Assembly: GCA_039654915.1 (NCBI GenBank)
Contig: CM077594.1
Span: 11,064,001 to 11,128,000 of the forward strand
Direction: 5' to 3'
Origin: Aquilaria yunnanensis
Lineage: Eukaryota; Streptophyta; Magnoliopsida; Malvales; Thymelaeaceae
Length of the DNA stretch: 64,000 bases
The stretch's first letter is position 1. Every line of letters begins with the position of its first letter. This document shows positions 12,260 through 26,141 of this stretch, one piece after another. The translations under genes were made by a program, and so were the position numbers. The notes beneath the pieces are model-generated. The model was given only the letters and a program-made list of their open reading frames with translations. It had not been told where the DNA came from and ran no database searches.

Positions 12260-13530
12260 ATATGATCACTTAAAAAAGAATAATTTAAGGCAACATTATG
12301 GATAAGGATTGGATTAGGTTCAGATATAATTGGGTTAGTATGTATTTAGGTTCAGATCTGGTTATTTTGGTTCAAGTTGATTTCGAATTAACTAGATTTT
12401 GGATTTAGGTTGGGTCAGGCCAGATTTATTTGGGTTCGGATCTAATCAAGTTGGGTGATCGAGTCTTAAATCATATTCAACTTGATTATCGGGTTTACTT
12501 GGTTCACTGATTTATAAGCTGAAATTGCTAAATTGATTCCATTTTTTTCTTTAATTTTGATTAAAATTTAATTTAATTAGATATAAAAAATAATATAAAA
12601 TTTATGAAAATATATTAATATATAATTTATTTAATAAAATACTCCATCTGTATCAAGTTCTTTGTAATATTCACTATTTAAAAATTAATTTATATTTTTT
12701 TATTTTCAACATTTTAATATATAAATAATAAATAATTATATTAAATAATAAATAATGATCTATAGTTTCTAAATATATGCTTTTTAAATTTTTTTTCTGA
12801 CAAATAATCTCCCTCTGTTTCATTTTCTTTACTCTATTTAATTTTTCTGACTAGTTTGACTTAAATTTATTTACATTATTATTTATTAAAAAATTAAAAA
12901 ATATATTTAAAAATTATAGTTCTTGATTTATCATTCATGTATAAATTTTTTATTTATGTATTAAAATGTTAATATATATATTAATTGTTAAAATATGAAT
13001 GGTGCAAATAATTTGATATATAACGAGTAATATGAATAAATTTGATTCAAACTATTTAAAAAATTCAAATATTTTAAAAAATATGGGACAGAACGGGTAT
13101 TATAATTTCTAAAACATAATTATTTATATCTCTCTATCACCGTTTCACTAATCGTTTTCCATGTCTCTCACTTGCTCACTCTATAATACAAAATAGCTCA
13201 ACAGAATGGAAGAAACTCATTCACATATATTAAATTATAATTTTTCTAAAGTCTTTACTAACCACATATTTTATATTGATTTAAGTTAAAATTGAGTCCT
13301 GTTAGGTTTAGTCATCGGGTCATTTCAGATTCGTGTCAGGTCGGGTTCGGGTTTTCTCGAGTTTCACTTTAATTATGTTGGGGTTCAGGTTCAGGTTTAG
13401 TTAAGTATAGTCGAATTCAAGTTATTGATTTTTCTGGTCAAATCGTGTCAGATCGGACTTGGGTTCGGGTGGATTATGTTAGATTTTCAGGTTAATCGAG
13501 TCAAATTTTGTCATCCAAGGCAATAGTGGA
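12260..13530. mobile_element. GGGTTCGG-rich degenerate element
   Basis: Both margins (12300-12500 and 13290-13500) are dense in degenerate GGTTCRGGTT and GGGTTCGG motifs, separated by AT-rich sequence. Subterminal motif clusters of this kind are seen in non-autonomous plant DNA transposons. The near-repeat AAGGCAAC/AAGGCAAT at the two edges may be a target duplication, but I could not align convincing terminal repeats. Confidence 0.35.
12809..13101. mobile_element. Stowaway-like MITE nested in the GGGTTCGG element
   Basis: The left end reads CTCCCTCTGTTTCATT. The right end, inverted, reads CCCGTTCTGTCCCATA. Both resemble the CTCCCTCYGTYYC terminus of Stowaway MITEs. The element is about 290 bp and AT-rich. 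A further end-like ACTCCATCTGTATCAAG lies at about 12642. Confidence 0.5.
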
Positions 13531-14465
13531 TTTTTCTGTTACAGTATTTTTCTGGGAAACATCAAGCGGGTTCCCGATTTCATTGTTCAGAAAGAAGTCC
13601 AATGACACTTGCATTTAAAGAATATGAGCCTAGAAGAGATATAACCATCGTATTTATGAAGTATAAGAACTTTTAAAATTTTCAATTCTAATTTAAGTCT
13701 AAATATATTCAGGTAACAGGAATTAGTAAACAAACCGGTACAGAGTTTTTGGTTTCAATAATTGCTAATGTAAAAGTTTTAAGATTTGGAACAGTTCATC
13801 TTTTCATCTTAGCTAATACTCTCCTATTTTGATTGTGGGTAACAATGTTAAACTTTATCGACGCCAATTAAGGAAATTCAGTCTTATATACTCATGTGTA
13901 ACAGTTTGATAATTTTGAATGTGAAATTTTGAAGCGTTTGACATAAAAATCATTGATACTTTAGATTGTTTTCTACAATAATTTAAATTATATTATGGTT
14001 CTTACACAAGAACTAGATAACTGTATATTATACATGCTTTTATTTCATAATATTAGTAATAGACACGTTCTTTGAATCTAAAATAAAGTACATATAATTA
14101 GTATAAATTTATTTAATATTTTAAATATTAAAATTTTTAATTAAATAAATAAAAATATTTAGTAATATATTTCAAAATTAAATTTTTTTAGTAAATTTAT
14201 TAAAAAATAGGAATAAATAGAAAAAAAGAAAGAAAGTAAGAAATGCACACCATAGATTAGCAAAAATTTACAAAATCACTCTAAATGTTTGGTCTAACTT
14301 ACACTTTACTCCCGAATAGTCACCTTTGTAGCTCTGCCAGTTTGTTTGTTATGTCAATGGACCAAATGTCTAATTGTCAAATAAAATTTACAAATTGTGC
14401 AAATCAACCACAATATTCATCTCATGTCTTATAGAAACCATTTTTTCCCTTAAATATATAATATA
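13531..14465. other. AT-rich intergenic sequence, partly shared with the EP1 flank
   Basis: No gene is seen. The part at about 14080-14270 (TTTATTTAATATTTTAAATATT and the following purine-rich run) is similar to 31155-31335, the 3' flank of the EP1-like pseudogene. 13531-14080 holds nothing recognisable. Confidence 0.4.
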
Positions 14466-16234
14466 TTTTTAATTAATTTTCTATTTCTGAATAATTTCTA
14501 TATTTATAAATTTAGTAATGATTTCTAAATCTATAATATATTTGCATTTTTATAACCAAGTTTATGCTTGTGATTAATATTAGTATTTAATTTTTAACAT
14601 CTTATTTATTTTTCAATTAGTTCAAATAGGGAAGTATTATTTTTTAGGACAAATATATTTTAGCTAATCTCATTTTATTTTGAAAATTAATTCTCAATAT
14701 ATAAAAAGAAATCTACACATTATGTAATTTTTTAACAGCACATAATATAAATAATATATTGATGAAGCACATCAATAATTATGTATTGTTATATCATTAA
14801 TTACTTACATTCTTTTAGCCAAATAGTAATTAATGTTTTGTAGTAATTTTTTAGCCTGCCCAATGAAAAAATTAATAAATTCTACCTATTTTTCACAAAA
14901 AGAAATTTAAAAGTCAGAAATTCTTAAAATATATACTTCAATAAATGTGAAATACACGTGACATCTGTCTATTTTATGGAGTTGTATTTAATCCTTTAGC
15001 ATATATTTTGAGGAAGCAAGAACAAGAACAATTAACTGAAGAGCGAACCCGTGTTTCTGCGCTCATATCTGAGAGACGAGACTCAAGAAAAACCTGCTGT
15101 AATATCTGCGGATATTCCAGGTGCTTTTGAAATATTTCATACTGGAATATAGATTCTGTTAGAAAATTAAGTCATCAACGAACTCATCTGGTAGCAATTT
15201 TTGTACCCACATCTTATCTGATCATTTGCCTTTCTTTTTTCCTTTTCTCGGCAAAAATTATTCCTTGTTTGATTGATAAATCCTTCGCGCACTGTTATTC
15301 TGGAATTTTTCACTGCTGAAGATTTTTTACTATTTTCTTATAAAAAAGTAATATATTTTAAGAATTTCTAACTTCTAAAATATTTTTTTAAAAAAATAAG
15401 TATGATTTATTAATTTTTTTCATTGGGTATGCTGAAAAATTATAGAATAATAATTACCATTTAAAAAAATGTACTTAATCAATCATATAATGATATGTAA
15501 TTAATGATGTACTTAAGTAACATATTATTTATGGAGTATAATAGGTTGCCAAAAAATTATAGAGTATGTAAATTTCTTTCATATGGTGAGAATTAGTTTT
15601 CATATGGTGAGAATTAATCGCAAGCATAAACATGGTTTAGAAACATGGAAATATGAGTAATTGTGTCTATGTAACATCATTTTTTTTAATTATTTAACAT
15701 TGTCTAATAAGTTCTCTCTAGGAAATTTGAACTAGGAAAACAATATTTTTACAGTTAAAGAACATTTCGCATTATCAGTTTTTCCCATAAATGAAATAGT
15801 TATTATGCACAATGTATACACTTATATTATTATTACTTGACTGACCTTATCTGACATTATCTATGAAAATTTATAGTAGATACAAAATCTTTCTTAAATT
15901 CTGATATTCACAAGCAATTCAAAACTCTTACAGGGCAGATATTCAATTGGATGCAGGTAGCGATGAATCTAAATTTTCTCTTGGATTTACCAAACTTTTA
16001 GCCATACTTGGATATACTGATGCTTGATAACAAAAATGAAGGAGATTACATAAAATAAAGCATGTCTTTACTTTTTTACGTTTAGGTAAATGCCACCAGT
16101 TGTTCCTAAACTATATCCCATATTACTTAATCAACTCGAAATTAATAGGCATTGCACCAATCATCCATAAATTATTTAATTGTTGATATTTCATCTCACC
16201 ATCCATTAAACCGTTAAAAGATTGATGGAAAAGT

Positions 16235-17653
16235 TGTTGGGTTTTGGGGAGCCAAATAGCGTAGCGGAATTTAACCAAAATCCCTCAGGATCCAAGTGAA
16301 ACGGGGTAAACCGGGTGTTCGAAAATTTTCATACTTAATTTTCGGTTGAGATCTCTCATTCAACTGTAGAGTCGAATCACAAAACCTGAACAGTTGACGT
16401 GTTCAAGCTCTCTATGGTATCCACACGAGCCTCTTGGGATCACCACACTTCCACCACGTCCCGATAGATGCGTTTCTCTTGTGCTTGCAGTGCTAGCTTG
16501 CGTCCTCCAAGGAATTGCAAAAGAAGAGTGCGGCTTTCCTTTTGGGAAGTTAGGGCAATGAGACCTGCGAATTTCTCATTATAAGTTGTATTTATAGTAA
16601 GACTCAACTTCTAGACCTAACGGGTTTCAAAGCCCTAATCCAATTAGGCTTTAATTTCAGGCTTAATAATGGCTCAACTCTTGAGCCCATTATTAATACG
16701 AAATTAAAGTGAAACCATAACCCAAATAATTAGCCTATGCACTGTAATGATCCAAATAGCTCTATGTGTGTAACCCAATAGGCTTTTACCACATTGGCAA
16801 TGATCATAAATCACATTTATGATCATAAGCAATGAGCGGTGTTTAGCAACATATCATTGCTACCCAAGTGACAAGATTGTCGGTGATTCGACTAAACCTT
16901 TATGATCATCACCGATATATGTCATTGTCCATTTGTCCAAGATATCAAGGCTAAGCACGAGACATGGAATGTGTCACTCTTGTATAGTCCAATCTTTGGT
17001 TTCTTGATTATCGAGTAGACCAATTTAAACTAATGACATTAATATCGTATATCAACTCATCCGAGTATGGCCATGCATTTTTCTAAGTCTTACTCTATCA
17101 AGGGGCCCAAAGATATCACCCCTGTTACATAGGAGGAACAAATCTTATCTTAATCATACAAATCCCTCCGCATGATATGTGACATACCCAATGACCTCCT
17201 TAAAGTTCACTCAATTACGAGCAACAAAGGAAAATATCAAAGTATGTGACTTACATGTAGGGAACTTTGATGATCTTAGGTCGAATGACTACATATACTA
17301 TGATCACTATGAGAATCACTTATGACACTCATATAACGATCCATGTAGTATTCTCATGGTGGGTCGGTCCAGTACACAAGTTCTCCAACTTGTACCAATA
17401 TGCAAACTACATATCTCATATTAGTCTCCACATATGCTAGTCGTTATTTATTATTGCAACCCGTTCCACAATAATACTAGACTAGGGACGTTTGAGAATA
17501 TCATTATTCTAGGGTTACAATTTTCTTTGTTACGTTATGCAAAAAAAAAATAATAAACCATAATTGCTGGATTAATGCCTTAATAAAATATCATGACTCA
17601 ATGTACAAAAAATGCAATTATCTCATAATTGGCTTTTGGGCACAACACTAACA
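16235..17653. mobile_element. Solo LTR 1 (1,419 bp) in tandem copy 1
   Basis: It starts TGTTGGGTTTTGGGG and ends ACACTAACA, the TG...CA signature with TGTT/AACA ends. It is flanked by the perfect 5-bp duplication AAAGT at 16230-16234 and 17654-17658. Tandem copy 2 keeps the empty site (GGAAAAGTGGTGTC near 22755). No gag, pol, primer-binding site or partner LTR is present, so it is a solo LTR left by recombination. Copia or gypsy membership cannot be decided here. Confidence 0.88.
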
Positions 17654-19012
17654 AAAGTGATGTCATATCAACAGCCATATCATTTTTTCATCCATATTCA
17701 ACGGTTTAGTTGACAGTAGGTGATTAAGCAATATTAGATATAATTTAGGGACCATTAAGTAACATTTGATAGTTTTAGGATAATTAAGCAACATTGGTAT
17801 AGTTTAGAGACAATTGGTGTTATTTACCCTTTAAGTTTTATAAGTACCTTTTTTTTTTTTACAGATATTATTTTTTAGGCCTCTGATGTTTGGTTGATTT
17901 TAGTATTGTCTGACTATTATCAATTTTTTCTGGGGTTTGTTCATATTATTTGTGAGTTCTCTATTTAAAATTTATTCTAGTTCACATGGAAGGTTTAGCT
18001 TATTCAATTTTCTTCATTTCATCAAGTGCCACAAAAACGAGTAGCCTTTTAGTGGCCAATTTTATATTCTTATTGTCCCTTAAAGTCTTAGGATATCATT
18101 AGTTTGTAAGATGTTATTTGACTTATTTTTAATTGGAATGAAAAAACTTTTGTAAAAAGAAATATATGTTCACCAATAAAAAAGTTGATTTTCCAATAGG
18201 CGAACATGTTGCGTCATTGAATGTTGTGGGACGAACTTTTCCAACAATCTTATATTGAAAAGTGTAGTAGATTAAAATATAAGATCTCAAATGAAAGTGA
18301 ATTTAGCCATTGGTGGCTAAATTAAAACCATTGATGAATAAATCATACCAAATCATGACATCGAGTGAGAGGAAGAAAAAGCAACTAGAGAGGCTTAGGG
18401 TGATAGAGGAACTGCATAACAAACCTAGTTAATTAGTGAGAATAAATCTTTAAATAGTTAAATTACAATAATTTAACAAGGATATGGTAAGCATATGTCT
18501 AATTAGACATATAATGTAATTTTATAGATTTACCAATTACCCTAAATCATGTGTCTATTTCTAATGTTTCTTTTGCTGCACCGTTCTCTTATGTTAGTGT
18601 TAAGGAGCTCACCACTATGGCTTTGCCACTTTCCTCAAAATCAACCACTTGGTCCGGTCCCTTTACAATGTTTGCACCATTTGATTCCTCCACCGACTAC
18701 CTCTGGAAGTTCTCCTTCAAGATGTCTGGAAAGGAGCGAACGGTAGCAAGATGCAGGAGAACGATTGATGATAGGAGGACAATGAACGATCAGACGATGA
18801 GTGACAAAAGGATGATTGGATGAACAGTGGCAACGAAAATAGCTTCAGATCTCCGATCTAGTCTTGGCTTTGTTGATGTGGCTTGCTGGTTGTAAGCAAG
18901 GAGATAGCAGTGGTGAGAAAAAGAGAGATCAGCCAGCGAAGAAGAGATAAAAGAGGCGTAGAGTACTGTTTGTGATTTGTTAAAAAAAAATGAATTTATT
19001 TATTAGTTATTG

Positions 19013-19575
19013 TTAAGACACTTTTGTATTTCACTTTAGATATTTTTAAATATTTATTTAGACACTTTTTTATTCATTAAATCATACTCCTTTATTTACA
19101 TGTGTATTGTTTCAGACGCTTTTATATTTTTGTTTAAACACTTTTACATATTTAGTCAAATACTTTTTTTTTTATTATTTCAAACAGTTATTTTCTAAAA
19201 GTAACAAATTTTTAAGACACTTTTGTATTTTACTTAGACACATCTTTATTCATTAATTTCTATACCTTTATTTATCTGTATATTATTTAAGGCACTTTTA
19301 CATTTTTGTTTAAACGTTTTTACATATTTATTCAGACATTTTTTTATTATTTCAAATAGTAATTTTTTTGAAGATAATAAATTGTTCACAAGTTGATTTA
19401 GACACTTTTACATATTCCATTAGACATTTCTCAATATTTAATCAAACATTTACTCTTATTGCTTCAAACGCTTTTAATTTTTCACTATAATTAATTGTTC
19501 TTATATTACTTTGCAGACATTTTTATTGTATTAGACACATGTACATTTTATTGTAGACACTTTTGTGTGTTAGAC
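19013..19575. repeat. AGACACTTTT array, tandem copy 1
   Basis: A degenerate minisatellite of roughly 20-30-bp steps carrying AGACACTTTT, AAACACTTTT or AGACATTTTT. It is organised into a higher-order unit of 199 bp (TTAAGACACTTTTGTATTT at 19013 and 19212). A third, more diverged unit follows. It is non-coding. Confidence 0.7.
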
Positions 19576-21033
19576 ATTTCTTCTTATTTATCTTTAATAG
19601 TCTTGTAGGTTATTTCTATGAACAGTTTGGGGGGAATGGGGGCAAGGGAAGACCGGCCTAGTAGCGGCTTTGGGCGATGATGACTGATGTGGTTTGAAAG
19701 CAATGAGCGATGCGCCTCGAGACAACGAGAGGCGTAATCCAGTAAGTGATAGTACTGAGATATAGAGGTAAGTGACGGTGTGAGATTTGATGCGAGTGGC
19801 AACGCGATCCAAAGGTGAAGGGTGGTAAGCGATGACAAGATCCGGAGGCGAGTGGCTGTGAGATCTAGAGGCAGATGATGAAGGCAAAATTTAGAAGTGA
19901 TGATGGTTTGTAAAAGGTGACTGTGGTAGAAGCAGCAACAACAACTGAGTAGGGTTTCAGGGGATGAGGATGAGTTTTGGTCCAAGGGCAAATTAGTCAA
20001 TTTTTTACTAGGTTGTGGGTTATATATAGGGGAATTAGGGATGAATTAGTATGTTTAATTAGACATATATCTATAGTATAATAATTAACAATACTTGGTT
20101 TATTTTATAGTACTACAATATACTAAATTTTAAGGATAAACAAATCATTCAACATTTATAAATATTCATATTTTTTATCGTTTGAAGTCCCTTACAGATT
20201 TTCAATGTATAAAATCCTTATAAGTCAATGATAGCCACAAATTGCAAGTGACAATTAGTTTAGTTTACTAGATTAGGTAGGGGTGATCATTATTTGGGTC
20301 AAACTGAAAAAACCGAATAACCAAAACATTTTAAAAATTTAGTTCAGTTAAATCAGTTTTGTAATTTGGTTTCATGGTAAACCGAAATAATTAAGTCTTA
20401 TTCAATTTCAGTTGGGAACTTTAGTTAATTTGGTAACCGAATCAATTGAATTTCTATTTCCTTCACACTAGGGTTTTTTGATGGGCTGGGTCACTCTCAC
20501 ACGCACCTCTTACTTAGTTGGCCTTGACTTGTTTCGGACTGGGCCCTAAAGAACCGAAATACACTACTCCATCTCTAGAAACACACACACACAGACACGG
20601 TGACACATAGACACCGTGACACAGTCACAGCCGCGTGCCCTGCCTCTCTAAGCTATCTCGATCAACACCCGCGTTTTGTTCGTGCCCGCTCAGGCTCAGC
20701 TCCGGTCATCTCGTCTCAGCCTCTCGCTGAGGCTGCTCAGCCTCCTCACTCCTCGCTCGCCATTCACCAGACCAGATAGCCTCCGTCTTCACTCCGTCAC
20801 TCATCCCTCTTCCTCTCGCAACGCAAACCGCACACAACGGGCAGCCCCCTCCCCACAAAGCTCGAACAGAACCATGTAAAGTAGGATATATTATTTGGGT
20901 ATTTTCGGCAGCAGTAGGGGGCTTAACTTTTTCCCATATTTGTTTGGTTTTTCGGTCCACCCGTAGGACAATTCAGCTTGGAATGTTGAACCCAAGCCAA
21001 GGAGCTTATTTCTTCTTTATATATATATATTTT

Positions 21034-24000
21034 TTTGTTAATTTTCTATTTCTGAATAATTTCTATATTTATAAATTTAGTAATAATTTCTAAATCTATA
21101 ATATATTTGCATGTTTATAACCAAGTTTATGCTTATGATTAATATTAGTATTTACTTTTTAACATCTTATTTATTTTTCAATTAGTTCAAATAGGGAAGT
21201 ATTATTTTTTAGGACGGATATGTTTAGCTAATCTCATTTTATTTTGAAAATTAATTCTCAATATATAAAAAGAAATCTACACATTATGTAGCATAATATA
21301 AATAATATATTGATGAAGCACATCAATAATTATGTATTGTTATATCAGTAATTACTTACATTCTTTTAGCCAAATGGTAATTAATGTTTTGTAGTAATTT
21401 TTTAGCCTGCCAATGAAAAAAATTAATAAATTCTACCTATTTTTCAAAAAAAGAAATTTAAAAGTCAGAAATTCTTAAAATATATACTTCAATAAATGTG
21501 AAATACACGTAACATTTGTCTATTTTATGGAGTTGTATTTAATCCTTTAGCATATATTTTGAGGAAGCAAGAACAAGAACAATTAGCTGAAGAGCGAGCC
21601 CGTGTTTCTGCGCTCATATCTGAGAGACGAGACTCAAGAAAAACCTGCTGTAATATCTGCGGATATTCCAGGTGCTTTTGAAATATTTCATACTGGCATG
21701 TAGATTCTATTAGAAAATTAAGTCATCAACGAACTCATCTGGTAGCAATTTTTGTACCCACATCTTATCTGGTCATTTGCCTTTTTTTTTTCCTTTTCTC
21801 GGTAAAAATTATTCCTTGTTTGATTGATAAATCCTTCACGCACTGTTATTCTGGAATTTTTCACTGCTGAAGATTTTTTAGTATTTTTTAATAAAGAAGT
21901 AATATATTTTAAGAATTTCTGACTTCTAAAATATTTTTTTTAAAAAATAAGTATGATTTATTAATTTTTTCATTGGGTATGCTGAAAAATTATAGAATAA
22001 TAATTACCATTTAAAAAAATGTACTTAATCAATGATATAATGATATGTAATTAATGATATACTTAAATAACATATTATTTATGGAGTATTATAGGTTGCC
22101 AAAAAATTATAGAGTATGTAAATTTCTTTCATATGGTGAGAATTAATCGCAAGCATAAACATGGTTTATAAACATGGAAATATGAGTAATTGTGTTTATG
22201 TAACATCATTTTTTTTAATTATTTAACATTGTCTAATAAGTTCTCTCTAGGAAATTTGAACGAGGAAATAATATTTTTACAGTTAAAGAACATTTCGCAT
22301 TATCATTTTTTCCCATAAATGAAATAGTTATTATGCATAATGTATACACTTATATTATTATTACTTGACTGATCTTATCTGATAATATCTATCAAAATTT
22401 ATAGTAGATACAATCTTTTTTAAATTCTGATATTCACAAGTAATTCAAAACTTTTATAGGGCAAATATTCAATTGGATGCAGGTAGCGATGAATCTAAGT
22501 TTTCTCTTGGATTTACCAAACTTTTAGCCATACTTGGATATACTGATGCTTGGTAACAAAAATGAAGGAGATTACATATAATAAAGTCTGTCTTTACTTT
22601 TTTAGGTTTAGGTAAATGTCACCAGTTGTTCCTAAACTATATCTCATATTTCTTAATCATCCCAAAATTAATAGGCGTTGCACCAATCATCCATAAATTA
22701 TTTAATTGTTGATATTTCATTTCGCCATCCATTAAACCGTTAAAGATTGATGGAAAAGTGGTGTCATATCAGCAGTTATATCATTTTTTCATTCATCTTC
22801 ATCAGTTTAGTTGACAGCAAGACGATTAAGCAATATTGGATATAATTTAGGGACCATTAAGCAACATTTGATAGTTTTAGAATAATTAAGCAACATTGGT
22901 ATAGTTTAGAGACAACTGGTGTTATTTACCCTTTAAGTTTTATAAGTACCTTTTTTTTTTTTACAGATATCATTTTTCAGGCCTCTGATGTTTGGTTGAT
23001 TTTAGTATTGTCTGACTGTTATTAGTTTTTTCTGGGTTTTGTTCATATTATTTGCGAGTTCTCTATTTAAAATTTATTCTAGTTTACATGGAATGTTTAC
23101 CTTACTCAATTCTCTTCATTTCATCAAGTGTCACAAAAACGAGTAGCCTTTTAGTTGCCAATTTTATATTTTTATTGTCCTTTAGAGTCTTATAATATCG
23201 TTAGTTTGTAAGATATCATTTGACTTACTTTTAATTGGAATGAAATAACTTTTGTAAAAAAAAAATATATGTTCACCAATAAAAAAGTTGATTTTCCAAT
23301 AGGCGAACATGTTGCGCCGTTGAATGTTGTGGGATGAACTTTTTCAACAATCTTATATTGAAAAGTGTAGTAGATTAAAATATAAGATCTCAAATGAAAA
23401 TGAATTTAGCCATTGGTGGCTAAATTAAAACCATTGATGAATAATTCATACCAAATCATGACATCAAGCGAGAGGAAGATAGAGCAACTAGAGAGGCTTA
23501 GGGTGATAAAGGAACTGCATAACAAACCTAGTTAATTAGCGAGAATAAACCTTTAAATAGTTAAATTACAATAATTTAACAAGGATATGGTAAGCATATG
23601 TCTAATTAGAAATATAATGTAATTTTATAGATTTACCAATTACCCTAAATCATGTGTCTATTTCTAATGTTTCTTTTGCTGCATCGTTCTCTTATGTTAG
23701 TGTTAGGGAGCTCGCCACTATGGCTTTGCCAATTTTCTCAAAATTAGCCGCTTGGTTTGGTCTCTTTACAGTGTTCGCACTATTTGATTCTTCCATCAAT
23801 TGCCTCTGAAAGCTCTCCTTCAAGATGTTTGGAAAGGAACGAACGGTAGCAAGATGCAGGAGAACGATCGATGATAGGAGGACAATGGATGATCAGATGA
23901 TAAGTGACAAAAGGATGATTGGATGAACAATGGCAACGAAGAGAGCTTTAGATCTCTGATCTAGTCTTGGCTTTGTTGATGTGGCTTGCTGGTTGTAAGC

Positions 24001-26141
24001 AAGGAGACAGTAGTGGTGAGAAAAAGAGAGATCAGCCAGCGAATAAGAGATAAAAGAGGCGTAGAGTACTGTTTGTGATTTGTTTTAAAAAAAAAATATT
24101 TATTAGTTATTGTTAAGACACTTTTGTATTTCACTTTAGATATTTTTAAATATTTATTTAGACACTTCTTTATTCATTAAATCATACTCCTTTATTTACA
24201 TGTGCTTTGTTTCAGACGCTTTTACATTTTTGTTTAAACACTTTTACATATTTAGTCAAATACTTTTTTTTTATTATTTCAAACAGTTATTTTCTAAAAG
24301 TAACAAATTGTTAAGACACTTTTGTATTTTACTTTAGACATTTTTAGATATTTACTTAGACACATCTTTATTCATTAATTTCTATACCTTTATTTATCTG
24401 TATATTATTTAAGACACTTTTACATTTTTGTTTAAACGCTTTTACATATTTATTTAGACATTTTTTTATTATTTCAAATAGTAAGTTTTTGAATTTAATA
24501 AACTATTCACAAGTTGATTTAGACACTTTTACATATTTTATTAGACATTTTTCAATATTCAATCAAACATTTACTCATATTGCTTCAAACATTTTTAATT
24601 TTTCACTATAATTAATTGTTCTTATATTACTTTGCATGCACTTTTATTGTATTAGACACATTTACATTTTATTGTAGACACTTTTATGTGTCAGACATTT
24701 CTTCTTATTTATCTTTAATAGTTTTGTAGGTTATTTCTATGAACAGTCTGAGGGGAAGGGGGGGAAGTGAGGACTGGCCTAGTAGCGGCTTTGGGCGATG
24801 ATGACTGATGTGGTTCGAAAGCAATGAGCGATGCGTCTCGAGACAATGAGAGGCGCAATCTAGCAAGTGATAGTACCGAGATCTAGAGGTAAGCGACGGT
24901 GCGAGATTTAATGCGAGTGGCAACGTGATCCAAAGGTGAAGGGTGGTAAGCGATGACAAGATCCGGAGGTGAGTGGCTGTGAGATCTAGAGGTAGATGAT
25001 GACGGCAAAATTTAGAAGTGATGATGGTTTGTAAAAGGTGACTGTGGCAGAAGCAACAACAATAACTGAGTAGTTTCAGAGGATAAGATTGAGTTTTGGT
25101 CCAAGGGCAAATTAGTCAATTTTTGACTGGGTTGTGGGTTATATATAGGGGAATTAGGGATGGATTAATATGTTTAATTAGACATATATCTATAGTATAA
25201 TAATTAACAATACTTGGTTTATTTTATAGTACTACAATATACTAAAATTTAAGGATAAAAAAATCATTCAACATTTATAAATATTCATATTTTTTATCAT
25301 TTGAAGTCCCTTACAGATTTTCAATGTATAAAATTCTTAAAAGTCAATGATAGCCACAAATTGCAAGTGACAATTAGTTTAGTTTATTAGATTAGGTAGG
25401 GGTGATCATTATTCGGGTCAAACTGAAAAAACCGAATAACCAAAACATTTTAAAAATTTAGTTCAGTTAAATCAGTTTTGTAATTTGGTTTCATGGTAAA
25501 CCGAAATAATTAAGTCTTATTCAATTTCAGTTGGGAACTTTAGTTAATTTGGTAACCGAATCAATTGAATTTCTATTTCCTTCACACTAGGGTTTTTTGA
25601 TGGGCTGGGTCACTCTCACACGCACCTCTTACTTAGTTGGCCTTGACTTGTTTCGGACTAGGCCCTAAAGAACCGAAATACACTACTCCATCTCTAGAAA
25701 CAAACACACACACAGACACGGTGACACACAGTCACAGCCGCGTGCCCTGCCTCTCTAAGCTATCTCGATCAACACCCGCGTTTTGTTCGTGCCCGCTCAG
25801 GCTCAGCTCCGGTCATGTCGTCTCAGCCTCTCGCTGAGGCTGCTCAGCCTCCTCACTCCTCGCTCGCCATTCACCAGACCAGATAGCCTCCGTCTTCACT
25901 CCGTCACTCATCCCTCTTCCTCTCGCAACGCAAACCGCACACAACGGGCAGCCCCCTCCCCACAAAGCTCGAACTGAACCATGTAAAGTAGGATATATAT
26001 TTTGGGTATTTTCGGCAGCAGTAGGGGGCTTAACTTTTTCCCATATTTGTTTGGTTTTTCGGTCCACCGGTAGGACAATTCAGCTTGGAATGTTGAACCA
26101 AAAGCCAAGGAGCTTATTTCTTCTTTATATATATTTTTTGT
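21034..26141. repeat. Tandem segmental duplication, copy 2 (5.1 kb)
   Basis: Direct repeat of 14466-21033 without the solo LTR. The left edge, the copy junction and the right edge share the TA-rich run TATATATTTTT followed by TTAATT, which suggests unequal or illegitimate recombination at a short AT tract. After the right edge (about 26142) the sequence becomes unique, starting CTGTTTGAGCCGAATC. No intact gene is carried. Confidence 0.9.
24113..24700. repeat. AGACACTTTT array, tandem copy 2
   Basis: Counterpart of 19013-19575 with the same higher-order unit (TTAAGACACTTTTGTATTT at 24113, TTAAGACACTTTTGTATTTT at 24311, a 198-bp period). Small length differences from copy 1 lie in the T and A tracts. 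Confidence 0.7.

Larger units (their letters stand above)
14466..21033. repeat. Tandem segmental duplication, copy 1 (5.1 kb plus solo LTR)
   Basis: This segment repeats in direct orientation as 21034-26141 with only a few per cent divergence. Landmarks in both copies: AGAACAATTARCTGAAGAGC (15028 and 21578), a block starting CACCAGTTGTTCCTAAAC (16095 and 22621), an AGACACTTTT array (19013 and 24113), a hAT-end-like TAGGGGTGATCATTATT (20278 and 25395), and a GC-rich stretch at 20580-20880. Copy 1 is longer only because of the solo LTR at 16235-17653. The segment has no convincing gene. Short frames such as 18551-18823 and 19584-20000 (minus) are not maintained equally in both copies. Confidence 0.9.

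Noticed and set aside
18551..18823. Open frame containing a fasciclin-like GPFTMFAP motif
   Set aside because: Only about eight residues match, no fasciclin fold follows, and the frame is broken in tandem copy 2.
19584..20000. 138-codon minus-strand open frame
   Set aside because: Low-complexity Ser/Leu/His-rich product with no domain. The counterpart in tandem copy 2 is truncated to 84 codons, so the frame is not maintained.
20676..20960. Short open frames on both strands in a GC-rich stretch (and at 25783-26108)
   Set aside because: The products are compositionally biased (Ser/Leu/Arg), open on both strands, and show no family. Repeated presence is due to the tandem duplication.
14466..26141. 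The two 5.1-kb copies as LTRs of one giant retrotransposon
   Set aside because: The copies abut directly, have no TG...CA ends or flanking 5-bp duplication, and no gag-pol lies between them. A tandem segmental duplication fits better.
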